18,285 nt of DNA from Chthonomonas sp. UBA6659 (lineage in GTDB: Bacteria; Armatimonadota; Fimbriimonadia; Fimbriimonadales; Fimbriimonadaceae). Under the pieces are notes generated by a model. The model did not search any database. It was given only the letters and a program-made list of their open reading frames with translations, and was not told where the DNA came from. The position numbers were made by a program, and so were the translations under genes. Location: NCBI GenBank assembly GCA_002455425.1, contig DKKT01000001.1, positions 1 through 18,285 of the forward strand, in the 5' to 3' direction. How positions within the stretch are numbered: position 1 is the first letter of the stretch; every line of letters begins with the position of its first letter. Below, one piece after another: positions 1-7,304 of the stretch.

Positions 1-83
1 GAATCAGGGGAGGATCTTCCGGAAGGATTCAATCCTGCGGAAGGCTCGCCTGTTACTTTGGAGCGGAGATACCTCCCTGATTC
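1..83. repeat. Imperfect inverted repeat at the left edge
   Basis: GAATCAGGGGAGG at 1-13 is the reverse complement of CCTCCCTGATTC at 72-83 apart from one extra G. Between the arms are smaller palindromes: CTTCCGGAAG at 16-25 and AGGATT-C-AATCCT at 24-36. The region carries no convincing gene. It adjoins the dispersed repeat copy at 71-140 and may be part of the same element or of a neighbouring copy cut by the window edge. The symmetry is seen directly. The link to the repeat family is inferred. Confidence 0.5.
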
Positions 84-140
84 CGGGGTGCCTCGTGCCT
101 GGCATCGGGGAGGTCGGTGAGCGGCGAACCGGGTGGGGTG
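71..140 (-). repeat. REP-like palindromic repeat, copy 1
   Basis: The core at 107-140, read on the minus strand, matches 18207-18244 at the other end of the window with one substitution and two 2-nt gaps. Next to the core, ACCTCCC at 71-77 can pair with GGGAGGT at 108-114, and the loop contains a short TGCC/GGCA stem. Copy 2 has the same plan: a core followed by an ACCTC(T)CC hairpin. Two copies with conserved sequence and a shared hairpin fit a dispersed extragenic palindromic element. The family name is not known to me. Confidence 0.6.
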
Positions 141-181
141 GGATCTCTGAACCCCAAGGCCCGCGGAAGACACTCATGGCC

Positions 182-187
182 AGGAGG
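182..187 (+). promoter_or_regulatory. Shine-Dalgarno site of the ARPP-1 lipoprotein gene
   Basis: AGGAGG lies 5 nt before the ATG at 193. It is one of the strongest ribosome binding sites in the window and fixes the start of the lipoprotein gene in front of a clean signal peptide. Confidence 0.85.
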
Positions 188-192
188 TTCTC

Positions 193-1263
193 ATGAGAAT
201 CGCATTCCTCTTTGGACTCATCGGTTTGGCGCTCGTCGGTTGTGGACCCCAGCGCGCGACCCATCCGCTTGCCGGGGGCGGCAAGACTGGCCCGGCCCAG
301 GACACCGCCGTCGAGGGCGTCACCGACTATGCTCTCGCAAGGCCTGTCACCTACCGGAACTTGACCCTCATCCCGGTCGTTTCGACCAAGGAAGTCCCCG
401 ACGACAAGTTCGATTACGTCAGCCTCGAAGAGGCGAGGAAGAACGGGTGGGTGGAGATCGTCGAACTCCCCGGGAACGAGGAAGTGAACCGCCTCCAGGT
501 TCGAAACACCGGTCCCCGACCGCTGCTCCTTCTGGCCGGTCAGCTCCTGATCGGGGGTAAGCAGGACCGCATTGTCGGTAAGGACACCGTCGTCCCGGCC
601 GGCGAGCTGGTGGACGTCCCCGTCTACTGCGTCGAGCACGGGCGATGGTCCGGATCGAGCGAGCACTTCGAGTACGGAGGCACGCAGGTCCCGGGCGACG
701 TCAAGCGCTCGGCGATGTTCCGAGGCCAGCAGGAGGTGTGGAACGACGTCGCCGAGTATAACGCCCAGACGGAAGCCCCGCGGGATGGAACCACGATCCA
801 AGGCGGACTCAACTCCGACAAAGCCAAGGCGGCGGTCGATGAGGGCTATTCGGTTTTGCGTGATGCCCTCGCGAACGACAAACGCGTGATCGGATTCGTC
901 GTGTGCGTGAACGGCGAAATCTCCGGCATGGAGCTCTTCGGCGGCCCGTCGCTCTTTCGATCCAGCGCTGAGGGCCTGCTGAAAGGGGCGCTCGCCGATG
1001 CCGCGGCGGCACCGATCGTCGACAAGCCGCCGGTGCCGATCGAGGAAGCAAAGCGATTCCTGGCCGAGGTCTTCCGATCGCGTCGCGAAGTTGCCGCGAA
1101 GAGTCGTGACGCCGGTATGGCCGCACGTGCCGCGAATGACCCGACCCTCCTCAGCGTCGATCACGACCGCATCATCGGCCAGGAGAAGACTCAGGTGCCG
1201 AGCTCGGCGAAGTCGGCCGAGGACCGCGAACTGATCCACGGGTCCTACGGAATCCGGAAGTAG
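193..1263 (+). CDS. Lipoprotein with ARPP-1-type domain
   Basis: The protein has 356 residues. The N-terminus has a hydrophobic core and the lipobox LVGC, with Cys17 as the likely lipidated residue, so the mature protein should be membrane-anchored outside the cytoplasm. Residues about 50-290 resemble the ARPP-1 domain (ARG/rhodanese-phosphatase-associated): YRNLTLIPV at 54-62, the turn GGKQDR at 121-126, CVEHGRW at 146-152 and EVW at 181-183 are the recognisable blocks. The biochemical role of that domain is not established to my knowledge. The start is supported by AGGAGG 5 nt upstream. The gene is monocistronic by context: a repeat region lies upstream and the convergent BFN gene downstream. 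The domain call rests on remembered motif blocks, so I am confident of the family but not of any activity. Confidence 0.85.
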   Translation: MRIAFLFGLIGLALVGCGPQRATHPLAGGGKTGPAQDTAVEGVTDYALARPVTYRNLTLIPVVSTKEVPDDKFDYVSLEEARKNGWVEIVELPGNEEVNRLQVRNTGPRPLLLLAGQLLIGGKQDRIVGKDTVVPAGELVDVPVYCVEHGRWSGSSEHFEYGGTQVPGDVKRSAMFRGQQEVWNDVAEYNAQTEAPRDGTTIQGGLNSDKAKAAVDEGYSVLRDALANDKRVIGFVVCVNGEISGMELFGGPSLFRSSAEGLLKGALADAAAAPIVDKPPVPIEEAKRFLAEVFRSRREVAAKSRDAGMAARAANDPTLLSVDHDRIIGQEKTQVPSSAKSAEDRELIHGSYGIRK

Positions 1264-1271
1264 GTCTGCGA

Positions 1272-1299
1272 GCCGCCGGCGTAGCTACTCGCCGGCGGC
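1272..1299. terminator. Bidirectional hairpin overlapping the BFN stop codon
   Basis: GCCGCCGGCG (1272-1281) and CGCCGGCGGC (1290-1299) form a perfect 10-bp stem around an 8-nt loop. The loop contains the TAG stop of the minus-strand BFN gene (1287-1285), and the right arm encodes its last residues. It lies between two convergent genes, so it probably ends transcription from both sides. There is no U-tract on either strand, so it may act as a U-less hairpin or only protect the 3' end. Confidence 0.65.
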
Positions 1300-1782
1300 A
1301 TCGAGGATCCCCTCGGCGACGAGGATCGGAGCATCAAACCGAACGGCCAAGGCGATCGCGTCCGAAGGTCGGCAGTCGATCTCGATTTCATTGTTGCCCT
1401 GGTGAAGGTGGAGCTTCGCGTAGTAGGTTGCGCTCCACAGGTCGTCGATGATTACCCGCGCGAGACTCCATCCGAGTCGGTCGATGATCGTCCGAATGAG
1501 GTCATGCGTCATGGGCCGATCCGGCTGGGCACCGTCCAGTGGAAGCGTGATCGCCTGGGCCTCGAACGGACCGATCAGGATCGGCACCTTCCGATCGCCA
1601 TCGCTTAACAGCACGAAGTGCTCGACCTTGCCGTTGGACTCGTAGCCGAAGACACCCTCGACATTCACCTCGACGGGTTCGCCGAGAGTGCCCGGTTCGC
1701 GCTCAGTCTCTTCGCCGTCGTAAGGAAAGAAAGCCGGCGGCTTGTCGAGACCTTCAGAATCCTCTTCGGGGTCTTCCGGCAT
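1285..1782 (-). CDS. Bifunctional nuclease (BFN/DUF151) family protein
   Basis: This 165-residue protein has an acidic, proline-containing N-terminal extension (1-36) and then a complete BFN domain at about 37-158. The family landmarks are clear: ILIGPFEA near 68-75, RPMTHDL near 89-95, and DCRPSDAIALA at 136-146. Family members have been described as nucleases in plants and one bacterial homologue as a ribonuclease-like factor, but most bacterial copies are uncharacterised. It is cytoplasmic, with no signal peptide. It is the last gene of the kimA operon, starting 21 nt after the preceding stop. A GAGG sits very close to the ATG, so translation may depend partly on coupling. Its final codons form one arm of the terminator hairpin. 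Confidence 0.9.
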   Translation of the reverse strand: MPEDPEEDSEGLDKPPAFFPYDGEETEREPGTLGEPVEVNVEGVFGYESNGKVEHFVLLSDGDRKVPILIGPFEAQAITLPLDGAQPDRPMTHDLIRTIIDRLGWSLARVIIDDLWSATYYAKLHLHQGNNEIEIDCRPSDAIALAVRFDAPILVAEGILDAAGE

Positions 1783-1803
1783 ATCCTCAAAGATACCTTC
1801 GGC

Positions 1804-2388
1804 TCATTCGTCCTGTTCGGTCAGAGGTGATCGTTCCCAAGCGTAGGCGGCGAGGATGGCGTCGACATCCGAGTCGAACCGCTCGTTGTAGTGATGGGTG
1901 TGGGGGAATGGAAGCTCGATCGTTTCGACCCGGGGGAACCCGGCACCTTCGAGGTACGTCTCGAACGCATCGAGCGGCCCGTAGCCGAAGAGTACGTTGT
2001 GGAGATCGTAGACGATCATGCCCCGGGGGTGGCCATCATCGTCGATCGCAGCGAGCCATAGGTGATGCCGGGCATCGCGCTCAAGCGCGTCCTGATACCG
2101 CCGGAGAAAGAACTCGATTTGGGTCCGCGTCATCATCGGACCTCGGTAACGCCCGGCCTCCTGCCCCTTTCGGGGCACCACGAGGACGTAAAGGAGGGAG
2201 AACGGCTCGGGAAGGACGCCGGCCAGCCCGACCATGACGTCGATGTAGCTGCCGTCCGTCGTCACCTGGAGGCGGGGGGTGCCGCCCTCGATCACTTCGG
2301 ACCGGTAAGCGTTGGGAAAAACGTGAGGCGTCAGCTCGCCCTCGATCAGGACGCCCAGCTTGTACGGTTCCTGGATCGGCTTTTCCAT
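1804..2388 (-). CDS. Conserved-looking hypothetical protein in the kimA operon
   Basis: The protein has 194 residues and I do not recognise a family. It has no signal peptide or transmembrane segment, so it should be cytoplasmic. It is mildly acidic with alternating hydrophobic strands (for example SLLYVLVVPRK near 84-94 and LWLAAIDDD) and a histidine-rich FPHTHHYNERFD stretch near the C-terminus that could bind metal, though this is speculation. The ATG lies 4 nt after the stop of the STAS-USP gene, and a GAGG embedded in the end of that gene serves as the Shine-Dalgarno with about 8-nt spacing. The next gene (BFN) starts 21 nt downstream. The tight packing between a potassium-transport pair and a BFN protein is the only clue to function. 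Confidence 0.8.
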   Translation of the reverse strand: MEKPIQEPYKLGVLIEGELTPHVFPNAYRSEVIEGGTPRLQVTTDGSYIDVMVGLAGVLPEPFSLLYVLVVPRKGQEAGRYRGPMMTRTQIEFFLRRYQDALERDARHHLWLAAIDDDGHPRGMIVYDLHNVLFGYGPLDAFETYLEGAGFPRVETIELPFPHTHHYNERFDSDVDAILAAYAWERSPLTEQDE

Positions 2389-2392
2389 CGGC

Positions 2393-3184
2393 CTAACCTC
2401 GACCGCGAACGAAGAGAAGCGGTACGGTGACTCGGGTGAGGATGAGCTTCATGAGCTTCATCTCACTCTCGGAATCCGCATCGGGGCCAAGCCCCACGAT
2501 CACTTCCGTAGCCTTCGATGCCTCGAGCGCTTCGACGATCGTCGACGCGACATCGCGGCCCCGTCCCACCGAGACGTCGCAGTGAACTTGGGATTCTTCC
2601 AGAATCGCTCTCGCACGCTTGAGGGCATCGGCGGCGCTCGCTTCCAGCTCGGGCAACGGGGACTTCAGAGGCAACTCCCGCGGCACCACGAGCGGGTAGA
2701 CGAGATAGGCCCGAAGTTCGTGGCTGTTGTCTAGCCGCTGGATCATCCGAAGGACGTCGTCGTCGCTCGCACGCCCGGAGATGCACACCAGTACGGCCTT
2801 GAGCCCTGCGACCGGAGGTTTCTTTTTGGTCTTCTTCTCCGGCTCGTCGGAGACGAGGAGATCGAGCGACTTCCGGGCGTCTTCGACCGAGTCGGCGATC
2901 GGGAGCTGGGAGCGAACCTCGGGGACGGATTTGAGCACGTCCATCAGGGGATCCGAGACCCTGGCGACGATGATCCGGGCGTCGTGGTCCTGGATGAAGT
3001 CCATCATGTCGCGGAACGTCTCCGCGCCATCGGCGGTGCATTCGGTGATGCCGTGGCAGTCGACGACCACGCCGGTGGGGTGGCGCTTGAGGGTGAGCGC
3101 GATCGCGGTGTGGACGGTGTCCCAGAAGTTGGAGCGCAAGGCCCCGGAAAGCGTGATGACGTCCTCGTACGACTCGACGATCAT
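2393..3184 (-). CDS. STAS domain + universal-stress-protein-like domain
   Basis: The protein has 263 residues. Residues 1-110 look like a STAS (SpoIIAA-like anti-anti-sigma) fold: a strand start VITLSG, then VVVDCHGIT and the helix-capping region. At the place where SpoIIAA has Asp-Ser-Ser-Gly, this protein reads T50-A51-D52-G53, so the usual phosphoserine is missing. A lysine-rich linker (KKTKKK) at 117-122 leads to residues 127-263, which resemble a USP domain: strand KAVLVCI, then GRGRDVASTIVEAL, then TEVIVGLGP and the final strand VPLLFVRG. The glycine-rich ATP loop of USPs is degenerate. The start ATG overlaps the TGA of kimA (ATGA), with no Shine-Dalgarno, so translation is probably coupled to kimA. 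A regulatory role on the transporter is inferred. Confidence 0.85.
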   Translation of the reverse strand: MIVESYEDVITLSGALRSNFWDTVHTAIALTLKRHPTGVVVDCHGITECTADGAETFRDMMDFIQDHDARIIVARVSDPLMDVLKSVPEVRSQLPIADSVEDARKSLDLLVSDEPEKKTKKKPPVAGLKAVLVCISGRASDDDVLRMIQRLDNSHELRAYLVYPLVVPRELPLKSPLPELEASAADALKRARAILEESQVHCDVSVGRGRDVASTIVEALEASKATEVIVGLGPDADSESEMKLMKLILTRVTVPLLFVRGRG

Positions 3185-5019
3185 TTCAGGAAGTATCGCA
3201 CGTTCGTCACAACCACGTTCTTACGGCTCGCCAGGGCGAGTTTGAGGGTCACGGCGATATTGTTGTGGAGAATGCCGTGGTACCAGCGCTTGGGTACGGC
3301 TTGAGGCACGATGACGGTGATGACGGCTTCGGGATCTTCTCGCAACGCCTCGTCGATGTACTCGATCAGCGGCTCGATCAGAGAGCGGTAGGGGGAGGCG
3401 AGGATCACGAGGGGCATGTCTGCGCCGAACCGGTTCCAGTCCTCCTTGATCTGTCCGGTGCCGTCCGGGTCCAGCGTGACGTGCACCGCGCGGACATCGG
3501 TGGAGAGCGAGCGGGCGTACGCGATCGCCTGGAGGATGCCCCGGTGCATCCGGGGCACGAGCAGGAGCGCCGTGGTCTTGACTTCGGCCAAGCGGTCGGC
3601 GGGGGTCACGCTGAGTTCCTTGGCCAGGTACAGGTAGTGGCGTTTGATCAGCGCGAAGATCCCCAGCATGACCGCGAGCGCGACGACGATCAGCCACGCT
3701 CCTTCTTCGAACTTCGTGAGCAGCAGGATGCCGGTCACGATCAGCGTCACGAGCGCCCCGAATCCGCTGACATAGAGCTTCCAGTTCCGGAACGGCCGAG
3801 CGATTTCGCGGTACCACTTCGCGGTCATTCCCGCCTGGCTGAGGGTGAAGGAAACGAACACGCCCATCGCGTAGAGCGGGACCAGGGAGTGGGTGTCGGC
3901 GGCGTACACGATGACCAGGACGATCGCCGTGCCGGCGAGCAAGAGGATTCCGTTCTGGAAGACGAGGCGATCACCGAGCGAAGTGAGCTGCCGGGGCAGA
4001 TAGCCGTCCTTGGCCACGAAGCTGCAAAGACGCGGAAAGTCGGCGAAGGCCGTGTTAGCGGCGAGGAACAGGATCGCGGCGGTTGCGATCTGGAGCGTAA
4101 GGAACAGCCAATCGGGAAAGAACCGCTGTCCGATCTGGGCAAGGACCGTCCGGTAGTTGGCGGCTTCAGTCGGAATCGGAACGATCCCCTCGTGCATCGC
4201 CACGTAGCTGACGCCGATGAACATCATGAGCAGCAGCACGACCATCATGACGAGGGTCTGAGACGCGTTCTTGGCCTCCGGAGGGCGGAATGCCTGGACG
4301 CCGTCGGCAATAGCCTCCGTACCGGTTAGGGCCGTACACGAGGCGGCGAAAGCTCGGAGGAGGAGAAAGGCGTTCACCGCATGGAAGCCCTCCGGCGGCG
4401 GAGTGACGTCGGCGGGCTTGAGGTGCCCGTGCGAGAGGCCCCCGATGAGGGCGGTCGTGATCAGCCCGAGAACGAGGGCGACGAACGTGTACGTGGGTAC
4501 GGCAAAGAGGACGCCGCTCTCCTTGGCTCCACGCAGATTGGCGATCGTGATCAGGGCGATGGCGCCGACCGCGATGAAGACCATGTAGGGACGGGCGGGC
4601 GCGTAATAGGAAGCGATCGCCGCCGCACCCGAAGACACCGACACCGCAACCGTCAAGACATAGTCGATGAGGAGCGCGGCTCCCGCCGTCCGGCCCGCCA
4701 TCGACCCGAGATTCTCGGTCGAAACGAGGTAGGTGCCCCCGCCTTTCGGATACGCATGGATGGTCTGGTAGTAGCTGAACGCCACGATGATCATCAGGAC
4801 GCCGAGCCAAAGCGAGACCGGGAACAGGAAGTGCAGCGCGGCAGACGACGCGAGGACGAGTACCAGGAGGATCTCCTCGCTCGCGTAGGCGACCGAGGAG
4901 AGAGCGTCCGAGGCGAACACCGGGAGCCCGAACACCTTTGGCAGGCGCTCATGGTGGGCGTGCTTGGCGTGGATCGGCTTGCCGACCAAGACCCTTTTGA
5001 AGCGTGTGAACCAAGACAT
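3181..5019 (-). CDS. kimA: KimA-type high-affinity potassium importer (APC/KUP-like)
   Basis: The protein has 612 residues, close to Bacillus KimA (about 607), and its segments align by eye along the whole length. It should be an inner-membrane H+/K+ symporter with about 12 helices followed by a cytosolic USP-like domain (roughly 465-612). Matching blocks include the N-terminal VGKP, SDALSSVAYASEE (D38, Y45), HAYPKGGGTYLVSTENLG, LIDYVLTVAVSVSSG (D119, T123, S127), CTALTGTEAI (T232), PLYAMGVFVSFTLSQAGM and the C-terminal WYHGILHN. The listed residues correspond, on a remembered alignment, to potassium or proton-site positions of KimA. In Bacillus, c-di-AMP inhibits KimA and controls its mRNA through a riboswitch. 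No such element fits the 74-nt upstream gap. The start is set by homology because no clear Shine-Dalgarno is visible. It heads a tight operon. Confidence 0.88.
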   Translation of the reverse strand: MSWFTRFKRVLVGKPIHAKHAHHERLPKVFGLPVFASDALSSVAYASEEILLVLVLASSAALHFLFPVSLWLGVLMIIVAFSYYQTIHAYPKGGGTYLVSTENLGSMAGRTAGAALLIDYVLTVAVSVSSGAAAIASYYAPARPYMVFIAVGAIALITIANLRGAKESGVLFAVPTYTFVALVLGLITTALIGGLSHGHLKPADVTPPPEGFHAVNAFLLLRAFAASCTALTGTEAIADGVQAFRPPEAKNASQTLVMMVVLLLMMFIGVSYVAMHEGIVPIPTEAANYRTVLAQIGQRFFPDWLFLTLQIATAAILFLAANTAFADFPRLCSFVAKDGYLPRQLTSLGDRLVFQNGILLLAGTAIVLVIVYAADTHSLVPLYAMGVFVSFTLSQAGMTAKWYREIARPFRNWKLYVSGFGALVTLIVTGILLLTKFEEGAWLIVVALAVMLGIFALIKRHYLYLAKELSVTPADRLAEVKTTALLLVPRMHRGILQAIAYARSLSTDVRAVHVTLDPDGTGQIKEDWNRFGADMPLVILASPYRSLIEPLIEYIDEALREDPEAVITVIVPQAVPKRWYHGILHNNIAVTLKLALASRKNVVVTNVRYFLK

Positions 5020-5093
5020 AGCAAGGGGTTCGCCGAAACGAAACCCAAGGGCGGATAGTTCGCCGCCAGCGAATCATGCTCCTTCTCGGAGTC

Positions 5094-6731
5094 CTACCAA
5101 TGGACCGCGTCAAGGGTCCGGAGTCGTTCGGTGAACTCGCCGAGTTTCTTCTCGAGGTCTGGGCCGGTCGTCCTGAACTGGCGGTTCGCTTCCTCGAGGA
5201 TCGCGTCGTGGCGCTTCCTCGCCTCGTCCAGCCGTCGGTTCAGGTCTGCCTCCCACGCCGCACGCTTCATCCCGTAGGCCACCTGGGACCCCGCGCCGAA
5301 GAGAAGGGAGGATCCGATCAGGATCATCGCGACCAGGCCGATCGGTGTGTCGAGCCCGGCCTTGGTACCGGTGGCCCCGAGCACGACGGCCAGGATCGCG
5401 TAGAGGACCAACCCGCCGCAACCCGCACCGACGCTGAGCGTGCAACCCCGACCGAGCGCGCCTTGCCCGGCGATCGCCTTGGTCCATTGCTCCCGCGCCT
5501 GTTGTTCGAGAGCCGCCTTTTCGGCGGCGCTCGCCTCGATCGCGCCATTCCGGTTGCGTTGAAGCACGTCCAGTTCCGCTTGCACGCGCTTGCGTGACGT
5601 TTTCGCTTCCAGCTTGGCTTGGTGAAGTGCCCTTTGGGCTTCATCGTCGAGTCGGGACACCGCTGCTTCCGCCCGGGCTTGGGCCGCCAGGAGCGTCACG
5701 ATGTCGGCTCCGCCGAGCTCCGGGAGTCCCTCCTCACCCGAGATCAGCGTCAACCCGGACTGAACCTCGGCAGCGCGTATCCTTGCCGCCTGATCGGCGA
5801 ACTGTCCCCAAGCGATGTCGGCACCGGTCCGGGCCGCTTCTTCCGCCCATCCAAGAACGAGGCCGACGCTGTGAGGCTCCGCCTCATGCGCGAGCCAATC
5901 GAGAACGAGGACGGGACGCGTCGCGAACGCCTCGCGAAGGCTCGCTTCCGCTTCGTTCCGCTTCCCGGCCCGAAGTGCCACCGCTCCGGCAAGCGCGAGC
6001 AACTCGGGATCGGCACCCGCAGCCATCGCCCGACCGACCGCTTGGGTCGCCTCATCCCATCGTTCAGCTTGGGCTTTGGAGACCGCGAGAAGCTCCGCGC
6101 ACAGTCGGGCCTCGAAGCCCGGCTCCCGCACACCCTGAAGGACCCCGCGCATCCACGCGCCGTCGCCGCTCTGACCACTTCCGACCTGGGCCCAACCGTA
6201 CAGAAGCCACACGAACGGGTTGGGGATCGCGTCCACGCCGTCGCTCAGCTCAGCCCCGATCAGGATCGCTTCGTGGAGAGGCTCCGTTCGATCTTGGTTG
6301 GACGACGAGGCCGCCTGCGTCGCAGCTTGCCACAGGCTCTCGTACCGAGCGCGGAGGACTCCGGGTTGAGCCGCGATCGCCTCGATCGCGCCGTTCGCGA
6401 TCGCGCGGGTCTCCGCCTGGACTTGAGCCGTTCGCAGATCGACGTCATCGAGAAGTGCCTGCATCTCCAGGTCACCGCCCGAGTGGGTCGACTCGGCCAG
6501 GCGCTTGTTGAGCATCGCGAGATGTTGCTTGAGGTTCGGCGGGGCCGCACTGTTCGATGCGATCAGCTCGAGGGTCCCCGCAAATCGATGGCGGATGAAC
6601 TCATGGAGAACCGAGCGATCGGACTGAGTCAGGAGGAGCTGAACCCGAATCCACGCGCGGCCGAGCGGACCATCGGGCAACGCGGAGGGTGCCTCCATCG
6701 CCTGTTCGAGCTCGGCAATGTCCCGCATCAT
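5094..6731 (-). CDS. Two-TM coiled-coil protein of unknown function
   Basis: I do not recognise a family. The N-terminal 350 residues are alanine-rich and helical, and resemble degenerate TPR-type pairs around residues 213-275 of the longest reading. A long charged helix (about 346-420) looks like a coiled coil. Two hydrophobic segments follow near 439-460 and 467-491, separated by a short loop, and a second coiled coil runs to the C-terminus. Both coiled coils would lie on the same side of the membrane, presumably the cytoplasm. An in-frame TTG at 6752, 6 nt after the preceding stop, is an alternative start; I chose the tandem ATGs at 6731/6728 although neither option has a good Shine-Dalgarno. 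It follows the monoheme gene closely, so the two are probably co-transcribed. kimA begins 74 nt further on. Confidence 0.75.
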   Translation of the reverse strand: MMRDIAELEQAMEAPSALPDGPLGRAWIRVQLLLTQSDRSVLHEFIRHRFAGTLELIASNSAAPPNLKQHLAMLNKRLAESTHSGGDLEMQALLDDVDLRTAQVQAETRAIANGAIEAIAAQPGVLRARYESLWQAATQAASSSNQDRTEPLHEAILIGAELSDGVDAIPNPFVWLLYGWAQVGSGQSGDGAWMRGVLQGVREPGFEARLCAELLAVSKAQAERWDEATQAVGRAMAAGADPELLALAGAVALRAGKRNEAEASLREAFATRPVLVLDWLAHEAEPHSVGLVLGWAEEAARTGADIAWGQFADQAARIRAAEVQSGLTLISGEEGLPELGGADIVTLLAAQARAEAAVSRLDDEAQRALHQAKLEAKTSRKRVQAELDVLQRNRNGAIEASAAEKAALEQQAREQWTKAIAGQGALGRGCTLSVGAGCGGLVLYAILAVVLGATGTKAGLDTPIGLVAMILIGSSLLFGAGSQVAYGMKRAAWEADLNRRLDEARKRHDAILEEANRQFRTTGPDLEKKLGEFTERLRTLDAVHW

Positions 6732-6758
6732 CGCAGGAAAGGACGTTGGCAAGTCGCG

Positions 6759-7304
6759 CTATGGCTTGACTTTGTCGGGCATCCGGACCGAGCGGTAGAT
6801 CCCGATCGCGACCGGGTCGCCAAGCTTCATGTCGGCATGGCAGCCCAGGCACTTTTTCTCGGTCAGCCGGAAGAACCGGGCTTCCACGACGGCGTCGCCC
6901 CGACGCCAGACAAACGGCTCTTTCTCCCCCTTTGCGAGCTTCTTCAAAGCCTCCGTTGCAGGGTTCGCGACCACCTTGGCCGCCGAACCTCCTCCGAACC
7001 GCACGAACTTCGACTTGATCTTGGCGGCATCGAGCCGTTTCCCGTCATTTCCGAAGATTTGGATTCCCGTCGTCCAGCCATCGACCTGATAGCCGCCGGC
7101 GTTGCCGACGGGATGACGAGTGATTTGGTTGGTCTCGATGCGCGTGACTCCGAACCCTCGGTCAAGGTCCGTGAGGTCGTTGAACTGGTCTTGGAGCTTG
7201 GTGTGGATCTCCTCGACGATCTGCGAGCGAGCCGACTCGCTCCCAGGCTGGGTCGCAGCGGCCCCAATCAGGGCCAAAGGCAAAGCGACAAGCAAGATGC
7301 GCAT
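6759..7304 (-). CDS. Exported monoheme c-type protein, Tll0287-like (DUF3365) domain
   Basis: The protein has 181 residues from the ATG at 7304, which follows GAGG at 5-nt-type spacing. An upstream in-frame extension to 7352 would spoil the signal peptide and is not used. Residues 1-18 form a secretion signal (MRILLVALPLALIGAAA). Near the C-terminus CLGCH (152-156) is a classic covalent haem-binding motif, followed by ADMKLGDPVAIGIYR, the pattern of Tll0287-like haem sensor domains, in which a methionine or cysteine may act as the distal ligand. Residues 25-150 fit the mostly alpha/PAS-like body of that family. It should act in the periplasm as a redox or gas sensor or an electron carrier. 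No partner kinase is fused. The next gene starts within 6-27 nt and encodes a two-TM coiled-coil protein. Confidence 0.8.
   Translation of the reverse strand: MRILLVALPLALIGAAATQPGSESARSQIVEEIHTKLQDQFNDLTDLDRGFGVTRIETNQITRHPVGNAGGYQVDGWTTGIQIFGNDGKRLDAAKIKSKFVRFGGGSAAKVVANPATEALKKLAKGEKEPFVWRRGDAVVEARFFRLTEKKCLGCHADMKLGDPVAIGIYRSVRMPDKVKP

Noticed and set aside
4..1239. A 411-codon minus-strand frame opposite the ARPP-1 lipoprotein
   Set aside because: No domain, and it runs through the palindromic left-edge repeats. The + strand has an ideal Shine-Dalgarno, a lipobox and family motifs.
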